Shown: positions 34,838 to 43,406 of the stretch, piece after piece
Numbering within the stretch: the first letter of the stretch is position 1
Layout of the letters: each line of letters begins with the position of its first letter
Assembly: GCF_000719115.1 (NCBI RefSeq)
Contig: NZ_JOEA01000019.1
Coordinates: 65,820 to 129,819, forward strand
Direction of reading: 5' to 3'
From: Lentzea albidocapillata
GTDB taxonomy: Bacteria; Actinomycetota; Actinomycetes; Mycobacteriales; Pseudonocardiaceae
DNA length: 64,000 nucleotides
Position numbers and translations under genes: made by a program
Notes under the pieces: model-generated
What the model saw: the letters and a program-made list of their open reading frames with translations, nothing else
Told to the model about the DNA's origin: nothing
Database searches by the model: none

Positions 34838-35959
34838 GTGCGGGAGCCCGAGTTCAAGGTCGTGGACCCGCGAAGACGGTTCCTGCTGTGGTTCGTCCCG
34901 CCGCTGGCGGTGTTCGTGACCGGGCTGGTGGTGTTGCTCGTTTCGGGGCACATCACCGGCCCGTTCCGCTCTGTGACGGTGGTGCGGGCGCTGTTCGCCT
35001 CCAAGCGCGACTTCTTCCAGGACGAGCAGGTCAAGCGCATCCTGATGGCGCGCGGCTACCAGGTGCACGTGACGCCGATCGGCTCGCGCGACCTGGCGGA
35101 CAAGCCGGACCTCGACTCGTACCACTTCGTGTTCCCGTCGGGGCACGTGGCGAACGAGCACGTGAAGTCGCGCCGGGCGGGCAAGCACGTCGTGCCGTAC
35201 CGGCCCTTCTTCACCCCGGTCGTGCTCGCCACGTTCCGCGAGCACGCCGAGGCACTGGTGCGGGCGAGGGTCGCGACGGCGCATGACCAAGGTGCGCAAC
35301 CGCTCTACTACAACCTCGACATGGCCGAGTTCACGAAGCTGTCGGCGTGGAGGTGGAGCGACTACGGCCTAAGCAACGGCAACCGGGTCATCGCGCAGTC
35401 GCCGGACCCCTGCAAGGCCTACTCGGGCGCGACGCTCGTCGGATTCGTCGCCACGGCTTTCGGTGACGATCCGCCGCAAACCGTAGAAGCGGCGGAAGAG
35501 CTGGCGCGGAAGGTCAAGCCGTTCGTCGACGCGCAGGGGCAGGCCGGTGAGGACATGGCCCCGAAGTACTTCGTGCCGGAGGGCCGCACGCACGCCGTCA
35601 TCGCGGTGATCTACGAGCACCAGTACATCGCCTATCAGTTGCGGCAGAAGAGCATCGACACCGAACGCGTGCTGCTCTACCCGACGAAGCAGCACCAGAG
35701 CACACCCGAGCTGATCTCGTTCACGCCGGAGGGCGACCGGATCGGTGAGCTGATGATGAACGACCCGGACCTGCGCCGGCGCGCGGTCGAGCTGGGTTTC
35801 CACTCGCTGGGCTGGAACGGGGAGACAGGCAACGACTTCGGCAGCTACATCGCCGGCCGCGGGCTGCCCGAACCGCCCGCCGGTGAGGCGGGCAGGGTGC
35901 AGCTGCCCAAGGCGGAGCTGTTCGAGCGGATGCTCGACGTCGTAGGCGAGTGCAAGTGA
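34838..35959 (+). CDS. Membrane-anchored binding-protein-like protein
   Basis: A 373-residue protein with an N-terminal membrane anchor (FLLWFVPPLAVFVTGLVVLL) and a large extracytoplasmic domain. KRDFFQDEQVKRILMARGYQ, then VTPIGSRDLADKPDLDSYHF and VFPSGHVANEHVK resemble the first lobe of periplasmic binding proteins of the molybdate/sulfate type, a relation I judge from motif pattern only. It overlaps the following VWA lipoprotein gene by GTGA. The GTG start at 34838 has AGGGGGAG upstream. No ABC transporter permease or ATPase is nearby, so transport is unlikely. Function is unknown. Confidence 0.6.
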   Translation: MREPEFKVVDPRRRFLLWFVPPLAVFVTGLVVLLVSGHITGPFRSVTVVRALFASKRDFFQDEQVKRILMARGYQVHVTPIGSRDLADKPDLDSYHFVFPSGHVANEHVKSRRAGKHVVPYRPFFTPVVLATFREHAEALVRARVATAHDQGAQPLYYNLDMAEFTKLSAWRWSDYGLSNGNRVIAQSPDPCKAYSGATLVGFVATAFGDDPPQTVEAAEELARKVKPFVDAQGQAGEDMAPKYFVPEGRTHAVIAVIYEHQYIAYQLRQKSIDTERVLLYPTKQHQSTPELISFTPEGDRIGELMMNDPDLRRRAVELGFHSLGWNGETGNDFGSYIAGRGLPEPPAGEAGRVQLPKAELFERMLDVVGECK

Positions 35960-37383
35960 AGGTGCTGGCGGCAGTTCTGCTGCTTCTGCTGGCGGCGTGC
36001 ACGTCGAGCACGCCGCCGCCGGTCCGGTTGAAGATGCTGGCGAGCACGGAACTGGCCGACCTCGGACCTGTGCTGGCGGAGCTCCGGCGTGCCACCGGGG
36101 TCGAGCTGGCGGTCGAGCACCGCGGCACGGTCGAGGCCAGCAGGTCGCTCGCCGGGTTCGACCTGGCGTGGTTGTCCACCGCCAGGTTCCTGCGGCTGGC
36201 GGGTGCCGAGCCGGAGCTGGCGTCGAGCGTCATGACGTCCCCGGTGGTGCTCGGCGTAAAGCGCGGCAGCCGGGCCGTGCTGGGCGAGCGGCCGACGTGG
36301 GCGGACATCGCGGACCGAGCCGCGCTGGGCCAGTTCCGGTACGGCATGGCCGATCCGCGCGTGTCCGGCGGTGGCATGGCCGCGTTGATCGGCGTCGCGA
36401 CGGCGGCCGCGGGCACCGGAGCGCCGTTACGGCCCGAGGACGTGAGTTGCGACCGTCTGCAGGGGTTCCTTGCGGGGCGGGCGTTCGACGCGCCCGACCC
36501 TGTCACCGAGTTCGTCCGCCGGTCCGATGTGGACGGACTCGTCGCGCACGAGTCGGAGCTGTTGTCCTTGAACGCTTCCGGACGTGTGTCCGAACCGCTG
36601 GAGATCGTCTACCCGCGCGACGGCATCGTGCTGTCGGACTACCCGCTGATGCTCGTCGACCCGGCGCACCGGGACGCGTACGACCGCGTCGTGGAGTGGC
36701 TGAGGTCGCCTGCCGCGCAGCAGATGATCGCCGACCGCACCTGGCGCCGTCCCGTCGAACCCTCCGTGACGCGCAACGAAAAGCTGCGAGCCGACCTCGG
36801 TACCGCGCTCTACTTCCCGGACAGCTCCGAGGTGATCGACCGGCTGCTGCTCTTCCACGACCGCGCGGGCGAAGGCCGGCAGGTGGTCTTCGTGCTGGAC
36901 TACTCGACGTCGATGGCCGGTGCTCGCCTCGCCGGGCTGCGGGAGGCGTTCGCGTCGCTCAACGGGTTCGACCGCTTCTACGTCGGGGAGACCGTGACGA
37001 TCATCCGGTTCGCGGGCACCGTGCTGGAGGAGCGTTCGATCACCGTGCGCGGTCGCGAGGACCTCGACGCGTTGCTGGCCGTCGTCGCGTCCGAGGACCT
37101 GCGCGACAACACCGCGATCTGGGCGGCCCTGGAGCGCGCGTTGCAGTTGGCTCGAGGCGAGACGGCGGTGGTGCTGATGACGGACGGCGAGAACAACGCG
37201 GGCCCGTCGGTGGACGAGTTCCTGAGGGTCGGCAGGGGAGAGGTGCCGGTGTTTCCGATCCGGTTCGGCGAGGCCTCCACGGCGGAACTGGACCGAGTGG
37301 CGCAGGCGAGCGGCGGCCGTCTGGTCGAGGCCGGCGCGAAATCGTTGCTGGAGGCGGTGAGAGAGATCCGTGGCTGTCGATAG
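35956..37383 (+). CDS. Lipoprotein with binding-protein-like and VWA domains
   Basis: A 475-residue lipoprotein. The signal peptide VKVLAAVLLLLLAAC ends in a lipobox cysteine. Residues about 25-275 look like a solute-binding fold (LKMLASTELADLGPVLAELR, EIVYPRDGIVLSDYPLML). From about residue 305 a von Willebrand A domain follows with the MIDAS metal motif VFVLDYSTSMAG, the conserved threonine region DNTAIWAALERAL and VVLMTDGENN. Binding-protein plus VWA fusions are frequent in actinobacteria, but I know no established function. It sits between a related anchored protein and a small membrane protein with overlaps on both sides, implying a cell-surface complex. Confidence 0.75.
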   Translation: MKVLAAVLLLLLAACTSSTPPPVRLKMLASTELADLGPVLAELRRATGVELAVEHRGTVEASRSLAGFDLAWLSTARFLRLAGAEPELASSVMTSPVVLGVKRGSRAVLGERPTWADIADRAALGQFRYGMADPRVSGGGMAALIGVATAAAGTGAPLRPEDVSCDRLQGFLAGRAFDAPDPVTEFVRRSDVDGLVAHESELLSLNASGRVSEPLEIVYPRDGIVLSDYPLMLVDPAHRDAYDRVVEWLRSPAAQQMIADRTWRRPVEPSVTRNEKLRADLGTALYFPDSSEVIDRLLLFHDRAGEGRQVVFVLDYSTSMAGARLAGLREAFASLNGFDRFYVGETVTIIRFAGTVLEERSITVRGREDLDALLAVVASEDLRDNTAIWAALERALQLARGETAVVLMTDGENNAGPSVDEFLRVGRGEVPVFPIRFGEASTAELDRVAQASGGRLVEAGAKSLLEAVREIRGCR

Positions 37384-38077
37384 AGCGCTCTGGTGGTCCG
37401 TCTCGTGGGGCTGGATCCTGCTGTGGTCGGCGACGCTGATCGCACTGGTCGTGGTCGTCGTGCTCGCCTGGCGGTGGATGCGCCGCCGCGACCAGGGACC
37501 CGAGGTGCCCGGACTGCTGTTCTACGTGCACGGCCAGCGGATGATCAACCTCTGCAAGGTCGGCCGCTACGACGACGCCGTCACCCGGCAGTTCGTCAAG
37601 CAGATCACCGTCACCAAGAACGGCAAGCTGCAGGTCGGCCCCAGCGAGTTCGGCATCGGCGTCGACGGCTCGGTGGTAGAGCAGAACACCGACACCTACG
37701 AGAAACCGGCCACCGAGATCGACGTCATCGGCGTCGTCCTGGCGGGCCTGCGCGCAGGCCACGGCGTGGTCGAAGTCGACCTGACGACCGCCACGATCAG
37801 GGCAGACGAGGCGTGGCGACGAGGAAGAGCCCGGCGCCTCAACGACATCCGCGACTACGTGTCGCTGCATGGCCGGTTCGAGGTCGGCGACGGCGACGAC
37901 CCGGCGGTGCTGCTGGCGCCGGTCGGCACGCACCGGGTGCGCGTGGAGTGCGACCGCGCGAGCCTGCGCGACACGTTGCCGCCGGGCCAGTTCAACGCCC
38001 GCTGCCTGGGCAAGGTCCAGTCGTGGAACGCCGCGACCGGTGAGATCGTGGTCCTGCCGGTGGTCGTTTTTCGGTAG
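37370..38077 (+). CDS. Membrane protein of the VWA operon, unknown
   Basis: A 235-residue protein beginning at GTG 37370, 14 bases inside the end of the VWA gene. One strong N-terminal transmembrane helix (WGWILLWSATLIALVVVVVLAW) is followed by RRR and a soluble domain with LFYVHGQRMINLCKVGRYDD, AVTRQFVKQITVTKNGKLQV and a basic helix RADEAWRRGRARRLNDIRDY. The +RR after the helix puts the bulk in the cytoplasm. No family is recognised. Its coupling to the two surface proteins suggests that it relays or anchors their complex from inside the cell. Confidence 0.6.
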   Translation: MAVDRALWWSVSWGWILLWSATLIALVVVVVLAWRWMRRRDQGPEVPGLLFYVHGQRMINLCKVGRYDDAVTRQFVKQITVTKNGKLQVGPSEFGIGVDGSVVEQNTDTYEKPATEIDVIGVVLAGLRAGHGVVEVDLTTATIRADEAWRRGRARRLNDIRDYVSLHGRFEVGDGDDPAVLLAPVGTHRVRVECDRASLRDTLPPGQFNARCLGKVQSWNAATGEIVVLPVVVFR

Positions 38078-38099
38078 ACGGGCGGGGGACGATCAGCAC

Positions 38100-38642
38100 G
38101 TGATCGCATTGGACGAGGTGCTGGTGGTCGACGTGGAGTCGACGTGCTGGGAGGGCGCACCGCCTCCCGGTGAGGTCTCGGAGATCATCGAGATCGGGAT
38201 CTGCCCGGTCACGGTGGCGTCCGGGATCCGGGGTGAGCGGCGGTCAGTGCTGGTAGCACCGTCGCGGTCGTCGGTCAGCCCTTTCTGCACCGAGCTGACG
38301 ACGCTGACCGCCGACCAGGTCGCCGGCGGGGTCTCGTTCGCCGAGGCGTGTGCGGTCCTGCGCAAGGAGTTCCGGTCGGACCGCCGGGTGTGGGCCTCGT
38401 ACGGTGACTACGACCGGAAGATGTTCGAACGGCAGTGCGCCGACTTCGGGGTCCGGTACCCGTTCGGGCCGCGGCACATCAACGTGAAGACGTTGTTCGC
38501 GCTGGTGCACGCCCTGCCGCGGGAGGTCGGGATGGCCGAGGCGGTGCGGCTCGCCGGGCAGAGGCTCGACGGCACGCACCACCGCGGTCACGACGACGCC
38601 CACAACATCGCGGGCTTGCTGGCCGGGCTGCTCAGAAGGTGA
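38100..38642 (+). CDS. DnaQ-like 3'-5' exonuclease (KapD/ERI-1 type)
   Basis: A 180-residue exonuclease-fold protein. The DEDDh residues are visible: D and E in VVDVESTCWEG, the second D in WASYGDYDRKMFE and the last pair in HRGHDDAHNIAGLL, with histidine five residues before aspartate. Single-domain enzymes of this type remove nucleotides from the 3' end of RNA or DNA; actinobacterial examples resemble inhibitor of the KinA pathway KapD. GTG 38100 follows GGCGGGGGA. It is 22 bases after the VWA operon. Its stop overlaps the convergent DUF2855 gene by 11 bases. Confidence 0.82.
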   Translation: MIALDEVLVVDVESTCWEGAPPPGEVSEIIEIGICPVTVASGIRGERRSVLVAPSRSSVSPFCTELTTLTADQVAGGVSFAEACAVLRKEFRSDRRVWASYGDYDRKMFERQCADFGVRYPFGPRHINVKTLFALVHALPREVGMAEAVRLAGQRLDGTHHRGHDDAHNIAGLLAGLLRR

Positions 38643-39678
38643 TCACGTCCGCGCTGTCCGGTTTCGCCCTGCCGGCCAGCACGGCCTGCCACACGCCGAC
38701 CAACTCCTCCGGCCCGCTGTGCTGCACCACGGCGACCCACTCACCGGCCTGAGCGGTGAACCCCCGCCAGGCCTCGCCGAAGCGCTGAGCCAGGCCCTCG
38801 GAACCCCAGTCGGCGGTGCGCTTGCGCAGCTGATCCGGGGCGAAGAAGAACTCGGAGCGCACATCCTGCGAGGCGGCCTGGTGTGTGAGTCCGATCGAGA
38901 TGTCCTTGACCAGGTCGGAGCCGAGCCGGTCGTGCAGCGCCGACCGCACCTCGTCCGACCCGCTGAAGTCCAGGTACACCGAAGGTTCGACGTCCACCGA
39001 AGCGTCGTAGGGGAGCACGGTGTCGTAGAGGCCCAGGCCCTTGGTGAACTCCACGTTGCGGGCCGAAGTCAGGCCCACGACCCGCACACCGGCGCCGCGA
39101 AGGCGTTGCGCGGTGCCGAACGCGGTCTTGCTGGACGCCGAGGAGATCACGACGGTGCGGGCGCCGTGGAAGTCGTTGTCCACCAGCCGGTCGGCCAGCA
39201 GGAACGACGTGAGGAACAGCGGCCGGTACAGCACCTGGAGGTCTTCCAGCCGCTCGTCGTAGGCGGGGTCCTGGGTGGTGACGAGGTAGCTGTTGTAGAC
39301 GGCGGGCAGCTCGGCGCGGTGGTCGCTCGCGTCGACGAAACCGGCCGAGGTCAGCCTGGGGCGCACGACGAGGTGGCTGGCCATCGGCAGGTAGCCGTAG
39401 ACGCGGGTGCCGGCGGGCAGAGCGTCCACTGTGGATTCGACGACGTCGGCGAGGCCCCACAGCGGGATCACGCCCTGGCCGGGGCCGCCGGCCGGGAAGA
39501 AGTTCCAGTAGCCGATCATGTCGCCGATCACGCCGTAGGTGACGTTGTTGGCGGTGAGCCCCACCCGGCTGACGCGCAGGAGCATTTCGCCGTCGGCCAG
39601 GGCGGGGAGTTCGTCGTGCAACACTTCGGTTTTGGTGAGGTCGTCGCGGTCGGCGACAACGGTCCAGCGGCTGATCAT
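38632..39678 (-). CDS. DUF2855 family oxidoreductase-like protein
   Basis: A 348-residue protein of DUF2855, a branch related to medium-chain dehydrogenases. LLRVSRVGLTANNVTYGVIG and GYWNFFPAGGPGQGVIPLWG at the N-terminus and TVVISSASSKTAFGTAQRLR (a cofactor-site-like turn) are typical. It lacks the catalytic zinc ligands of alcohol dehydrogenases. The substrate is unknown. It is divergent from a TetR regulator with only 38 bases between starts, so that regulator probably controls it. ATG 39678 lies behind AGGAGAAT. Confidence 0.8.
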   Translation of the reverse strand: MISRWTVVADRDDLTKTEVLHDELPALADGEMLLRVSRVGLTANNVTYGVIGDMIGYWNFFPAGGPGQGVIPLWGLADVVESTVDALPAGTRVYGYLPMASHLVVRPRLTSAGFVDASDHRAELPAVYNSYLVTTQDPAYDERLEDLQVLYRPLFLTSFLLADRLVDNDFHGARTVVISSASSKTAFGTAQRLRGAGVRVVGLTSARNVEFTKGLGLYDTVLPYDASVDVEPSVYLDFSGSDEVRSALHDRLGSDLVKDISIGLTHQAASQDVRSEFFFAPDQLRKRTADWGSEGLAQRFGEAWRGFTAQAGEWVAVVQHSGPEELVGVWQAVLAGRAKPDSADVITF

Positions 39679-39716
39679 TGCCTGGATTCTCCTTGGTCGG
39701 GAGGTACGCTCCGGTC

Positions 39717-40292
39717 GTGACCGTGCCTGAAAGACTGATCGACGCCGCCACCCGCCTGTTCGCGGACAAGGGGTACGAGCGCGTCGCCGTGCAGGAGATC
39801 GTGGAGCACGCCGGTGTCACCAAAGGCGCGATGTACCACTACTTCGGGTCGAAGGACGACCTGCTGCACGAGATCTACGGGCGGTTGCTGCGCTTGCAGA
39901 CCGAACACCTGGAGAAGATCGCGTCGAGCACCGGCCCGGTCGCCGAGCGGCTGCGCGAGGCCGCGATCGACGTGATCGTCACGAGCGTCGACGACTTCGA
40001 CGCCGCCAAGGTGTTCTTCCGCTCGATGAACCACCTCTCGGAAGAGAAGCAGCGGGAGGTCCGGGCGGAGCGGCGGCGCTACCACGAGAAGTTCCGCGGC
40101 CTGATCGAGGAGGGGCAGCGGAACGGGACGTTCCGCGACGACGTGCCCGCCGACGTCGCCACGTACTACTTCTTCGGGTCGTTGCACCAGCTCGGCACGT
40201 GGTACCGCCCGGACGGGGACATCCCGGCCGGGCGGCTGGCGGAGCACTACGCGGACCTGCTGATCCACAGCCTCACGGCACGATCACGCTGA
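39717..40292 (+). CDS. TetR-family transcriptional regulator
   Basis: A 191-residue TetR protein. The helix-turn-helix is residues about 5-50 (RLIDAATRLFADKGYERVAV, QEIVEHAGVTKGAMYHYFGS, KDDLLHEIYG). The ligand domain contains HLSEEKQREVRAERRRYHEK and DVATYYFFGSLHQLGTWYRP, similar to KstR2-type regulators of CoA-ester catabolism. GTG 39717 is chosen; GGGAGG lies a little far upstream, so GTG 39723 is possible. It is divergent from the DUF2855 gene, and its 3' end overlaps the convergent MaoC gene by 20 bases. The CCGAC-TG-GTCGG site at 41585 may be its target. Confidence 0.85.
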   Translation: MTVPERLIDAATRLFADKGYERVAVQEIVEHAGVTKGAMYHYFGSKDDLLHEIYGRLLRLQTEHLEKIASSTGPVAERLREAAIDVIVTSVDDFDAAKVFFRSMNHLSEEKQREVRAERRRYHEKFRGLIEEGQRNGTFRDDVPADVATYYFFGSLHQLGTWYRPDGDIPAGRLAEHYADLLIHSLTARSR

Positions 40293-40725
40293 CGATCTCG
40301 GCGACGCACGCGGGCTTGTCGCTGCCCTCGATCTCGATGACGACCTTGGTCACGAGCTGCTTGCCCAGCGCGATGTCCGTGACGTCCAGCAGTTCGACCC
40401 CGCCGCGCACCCTGGCGCCGACCAGTACCGGCTGCGGGAAGCGGACCTTGTTGCTGCCGTAGTTCACGCCCATCTTGATGTTCTTGACGGTGTAGACGTC
40501 CCGCACCAGGTACGGCACCAGCGACAACGTCAGGTAGCCGTGGGCCACAGGTCCGCCGAATGGACCTTTCTTCGCCTTCTCGACGTCGATGTGGATCCAC
40601 TGGTGGTCCAGCGTCGCGTCGGCGAACAGGTTGACCTGCTCCTGCGTGACCTCGTGCCACTCGCCGAACCCGAGGTGCTCGCCCTTGGCGGCGACCAGCT
40701 CGTCGATGCTCTCGAAAGCGCGCAT
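40273..40725 (-). CDS. MaoC-like (R)-enoyl-CoA hydratase
   Basis: A 150-residue hotdog-fold protein. FADATLDHQWIHIDVEKA carries the catalytic Asp/His of the hydratase-2 motif, followed by FGGPVAHGYLTLSLVPYLV. MaoC dehydratases interconvert (R)-3-hydroxyacyl-CoA and enoyl-CoA. ATG 40725 lies 11 bases after the stop of the FabG-like gene, so the two are one operon, controlled by the palindrome at 41519-41534. With the SDR it would form a reductase-hydratase pair for acyl-CoA chains. Confidence 0.85.
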   Translation of the reverse strand: MRAFESIDELVAAKGEHLGFGEWHEVTQEQVNLFADATLDHQWIHIDVEKAKKGPFGGPVAHGYLTLSLVPYLVRDVYTVKNIKMGVNYGSNKVRFPQPVLVGARVRGGVELLDVTDIALGKQLVTKVVIEIEGSDKPACVAEIVSVIVP

Positions 40726-40736
40726 GGTGGGAGCCC

Positions 40737-41489
40737 TCAGTCCTTCGGTCCGCCGGCGACGTAGATGACCTGGCCGGACACGAACCCGGCACCCTCGCTG
40801 ACGAGGAACGACGCGGTGTGCGCGATGTCCTCCGGCTGGCCGACGCGCGCGACCGGGATCGTCTGCGCCGCACCGGTGAGGAAGTCCTCGAACGGAATCT
40901 TCATGCGCTCGGCGGTCGCCTTGGTCATCTCGGTCGCGATGAAACCGGGCGCGATCGCGTTCACCGTGACGCCGAACTTGCCGAGCTCGATCGCGAGGGT
41001 CTTGGTGAAACCCTGCAGACCGGCCTTGGCGGCGGAGTAGTTGGCCTGGCCGCGGTTGCCGAGAGCGGAGGTGGAGCTCAGGTTGACGATGCGGCCGAAG
41101 CCTTCCTTCGTCTGGAACGCCTGCACGGCCTTGCTCATCAGGAACGCGCCGCGCAGGTGCACGTTCATGACCGTGTCCCAGTCCGCGGAGGTCATCTTGA
41201 ACAGCAGGTTGTCGCGCAGCACGCCGGCGTTGTTGATCAGCACGGTCGGGGCGCCGAGGGCCTCGGCGACCTTCGCCACCGCGGCGTTGACCTGCTCCTC
41301 GTCCGCCACGTCGACCTTGAGGCCGACGGCGCGCCCACCGCTCGCGACGATCTTGTCTGCGCCGTCGAGCACGCCCTGCTCGTCGAGGTCGAGCAACGCG
41401 ACGGCCAGGCCGTCCGCGGCGAGGCGCTGCGCGACCGCGGCGCCGATGCCACGAGCCGCGCCGGTGACGATCGCAACCCTGTCGGCCAC
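40737..41489 (-). CDS. FabG-like 3-oxoacyl reductase (SDR)
   Basis: A 250-residue SDR opening VADRVAIVTGAARGIGAAVA. The NNAG motif, catalytic serine in IVNLSSTSALGNRGQ, and YSAAKAGLQGFTKTLAIELG are canonical, and the end VSGQVIYVAGG fits the family. FabG-type enzymes reduce 3-oxoacyl thioesters with NADPH; next to a MaoC hydratase it more likely acts on CoA esters than on ACP. GTG 41489 has AAGGAGG upstream. The perfect TetR operator at 41519-41534 lies 30 bases before the start. Confidence 0.85.
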   Translation of the reverse strand: MADRVAIVTGAARGIGAAVAQRLAADGLAVALLDLDEQGVLDGADKIVASGGRAVGLKVDVADEEQVNAAVAKVAEALGAPTVLINNAGVLRDNLLFKMTSADWDTVMNVHLRGAFLMSKAVQAFQTKEGFGRIVNLSSTSALGNRGQANYSAAKAGLQGFTKTLAIELGKFGVTVNAIAPGFIATEMTKATAERMKIPFEDFLTGAAQTIPVARVGQPEDIAHTASFLVSEGAGFVSGQVIYVAGGPKD

Positions 41490-41518
41490 GGGTCCTCCTT
41501 CGGTGAGGGGATGGTGAG

Positions 41519-41534
41519 CTAAGCGAGCGCTTAG
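41519..41534. promoter_or_regulatory. TetR-type operator C, perfect palindrome
   Basis: CTAAGCGAGCGCTTAG, identical in arms to operator B1, in the gap between the FabG-like gene (minus) and an SDR gene (plus), 30 bases from the former start. Confidence 0.72.
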
Positions 41535-41584
41535 TAACGTACCTATCAGTCCGCTTGACGTCCAGGCCTGTGCGGACGACCATA

Positions 41585-41596
41585 CCGACTGGTCGG
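41585..41596. promoter_or_regulatory. Palindrome CCGAC-TG-GTCGG, second TetR-like operator
   Basis: Perfect 5-base arms around TG, 24 bases upstream of the SDR start at 41620. This form (ACCGACnnGTCGGT-like) is common for TetR sites in actinobacteria. It differs from the CTAAGCG site, so another regulator is implied. Confidence 0.5.
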
Positions 41597-41619
41597 AATG
41601 TGGCAATTCGAGGAGGCAG

Positions 41620-42420
41620 ATGCCCGTGGACTTCACCGGCAAGGTCGCGCTCGTCACCGGCGGATCCAACGGCATCGGTGCCGCGTCCGCCCGGCGGCTG
41701 GCATCGCGCGGCGTGCGCGTCGTTGTGGCTGATGTGGACGCCGACCAGGGCAAAGCCGTCGCCGATGAGATCGGCGGCGTGTTCGTGCGCTGCGATGTGA
41801 CGGTGCCTTCGGACTCGGCCGAGGCCGTTGCTCTCGCCGTGCGCGAGTTCGGCGGGCTCGACATCGCGTTCCTGAACGCCGGCATCGGCACCGGCTGCTC
41901 GCTGGGCGACGACTTCGACGTCGACGTGTACCGGCGCGCGATGGCCATCAACCTCGACGGCGTCGTCTACGGCGCGCACCACGCATTGCCCGAGGTGCGC
42001 AAGCGCGGCGGCCAGATCATCGCCACGGCCTCGATGGCCGGCCTCATGCCGATGCCGGGCGACCCCGTCTACGGCGCCAACAAGGCGGCCGTCGTCGGTC
42101 TCGTGCGCTCTCTCGGTGGCGCCTATCCCGACGTGCGCGTGAACGCGCTGTGCCCGGCGTTCGCCGACACCAACATCATCGTTCCGCTGCGCTCGACGCT
42201 GGAGGAGATCGGCATGCCGATCCTGCCCGTGTCGGCCGTCGTGGACACCTTCATGTCCATTGTGGAGGGTTCGGGAACCGGCGAGGCCTGGTTCGTGCAG
42301 GCAGGTCGTTCGTCGGAGCCGTTCGGGTTCCGCAACCCGCCCGGGCCCCGTGCCGCTGACGGCTCGCGCATCGAGGCCGCTCGCAAGGACCCCGTTTCCA
42401 TCGCGCTTGAGGAGAACTGA
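41620..42420 (+). CDS. SDR-family oxidoreductase
   Basis: A 266-residue SDR. The ATG 41620 lies only three bases after AGGAGG, so GTG 41626 may be the true start. Cofactor site is TGGSNGIGAA; the serine is in ATASMAGLMPMPGDP and the catalytic pair in VYGANKAAVVGL. Compared with FabG it has a longer substrate loop (FADTNIIVPLRSTLEEIGMP) and a C-terminal extension with WFVQAGRSSEPFGFRNPPGP, as in 15-hydroxyprostaglandin-dehydrogenase-like SDRs. It is two bases from the quinone oxidoreductase gene and they form an operon. Substrate unknown. Confidence 0.83.
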   Translation: MPVDFTGKVALVTGGSNGIGAASARRLASRGVRVVVADVDADQGKAVADEIGGVFVRCDVTVPSDSAEAVALAVREFGGLDIAFLNAGIGTGCSLGDDFDVDVYRRAMAINLDGVVYGAHHALPEVRKRGGQIIATASMAGLMPMPGDPVYGANKAAVVGLVRSLGGAYPDVRVNALCPAFADTNIIVPLRSTLEEIGMPILPVSAVVDTFMSIVEGSGTGEAWFVQAGRSSEPFGFRNPPGPRAADGSRIEAARKDPVSIALEEN

Positions 42421-42422
42421 CC

Positions 42423-43394
42423 GTGCGTGCCATTCAGATCACCGAGTTCGGCGGGCCAGAGGTGCTCCAGCAGGTGGAGCTGCCCGACCCTGTCGCGGGT
42501 GAGGGCGAGGTGCTGATCACCGTCTCGCGTGCCGGGCTGAACTACGCCGACACGCATCAGGCGGAGAACTCCTACCTGGCGAAGATGGAGTTGCCGCTGG
42601 TTCCGGGCGGCGAGGTCGTCGGGACCACTGCGGATGGGCGTCGGGTCGTCGCGCTCACGAAGAACTCCGGTGGGTACGCGGAGAAGGCTGTGGCGCCTGC
42701 TCTGACCACCTTTGATGTTCCTGACGGTGTTGACGATCTGACCGCGTTGTCGTTGATCGTTCAGGGTGCTACCGCCTGGTTGTTGCTGCGGAAGTCGACT
42801 CACATGGAGGCCGGTGAGTCGGTTGTCGTCCATGCCGCTGCCGGTGGGGTCGGGACGATTGCCGTTCAGCTGGCCAAGTTGTGGGGGGCTGGGCGGGTCA
42901 TCGCCACCGCCTCTTCCGAGGACAAGCGGAAGCTGGCGCTTGATCTTGGGGCCGATGTCGCGATCGACTCTCGTTCTGCTGACATGACCGCCGCGTTGAA
43001 GGAAGCCAACGGTGGGCGGCGGGTTGATGTCGTGCTGGACATGACCGGAGGGGCTGTCACTGACCAGTCGTTGGTTGCGCTGGCTCCGTTTGGGCGGCTT
43101 GCGTTTTATGGCATGGCCTCGCGGGAGAGGCCTAAGCCGGTCGACCTCGGGGCGTTGCTGGTGCACTCCACGGCCGTTGCGGGTATGTGGCTGCCCCACG
43201 CGTTGAAGGTGCGCGACGCCGAGCACGGCACGCTTGCTCACCGCGCGATGGCGGAGCTGTTCCAGCTTGTTGTCGACGGCAAGCTGAAGGCTGTTCCCGG
43301 TGGCGAGTACGGGCTCGGCGACGTCCAGCAGGCGCACGAGGATCTGCGGGCTCGTCGGACTGCTGGGAAGTTGGTGCTGGATCCGTCGCGCTAG
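42423..43394 (+). CDS. NADPH:quinone oxidoreductase-like MDR protein
   Basis: A 323-residue medium-chain reductase without zinc ligands. RAGLNYADTHQAEN and the cofactor region VVVHAAAGGVGTIAVQLAKL are characteristic of QOR proteins, and RRTAGKLVLDPSR closes the protein. It should reduce quinones or enones with NADPH. GTG 42423 follows the SDR stop by two bases. From about 42,640 on the codons end in T far more often than in the upstream SDR, an unusual shift within one gene. A long hairpin at 43407-43458 ends the transcript. Confidence 0.85.
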   Translation: MRAIQITEFGGPEVLQQVELPDPVAGEGEVLITVSRAGLNYADTHQAENSYLAKMELPLVPGGEVVGTTADGRRVVALTKNSGGYAEKAVAPALTTFDVPDGVDDLTALSLIVQGATAWLLLRKSTHMEAGESVVVHAAAGGVGTIAVQLAKLWGAGRVIATASSEDKRKLALDLGADVAIDSRSADMTAALKEANGGRRVDVVLDMTGGAVTDQSLVALAPFGRLAFYGMASRERPKPVDLGALLVHSTAVAGMWLPHALKVRDAEHGTLAHRAMAELFQLVVDGKLKAVPGGEYGLGDVQQAHEDLRARRTAGKLVLDPSR

Positions 43395-43406
43395 CCGCTC
43401 CTGACG

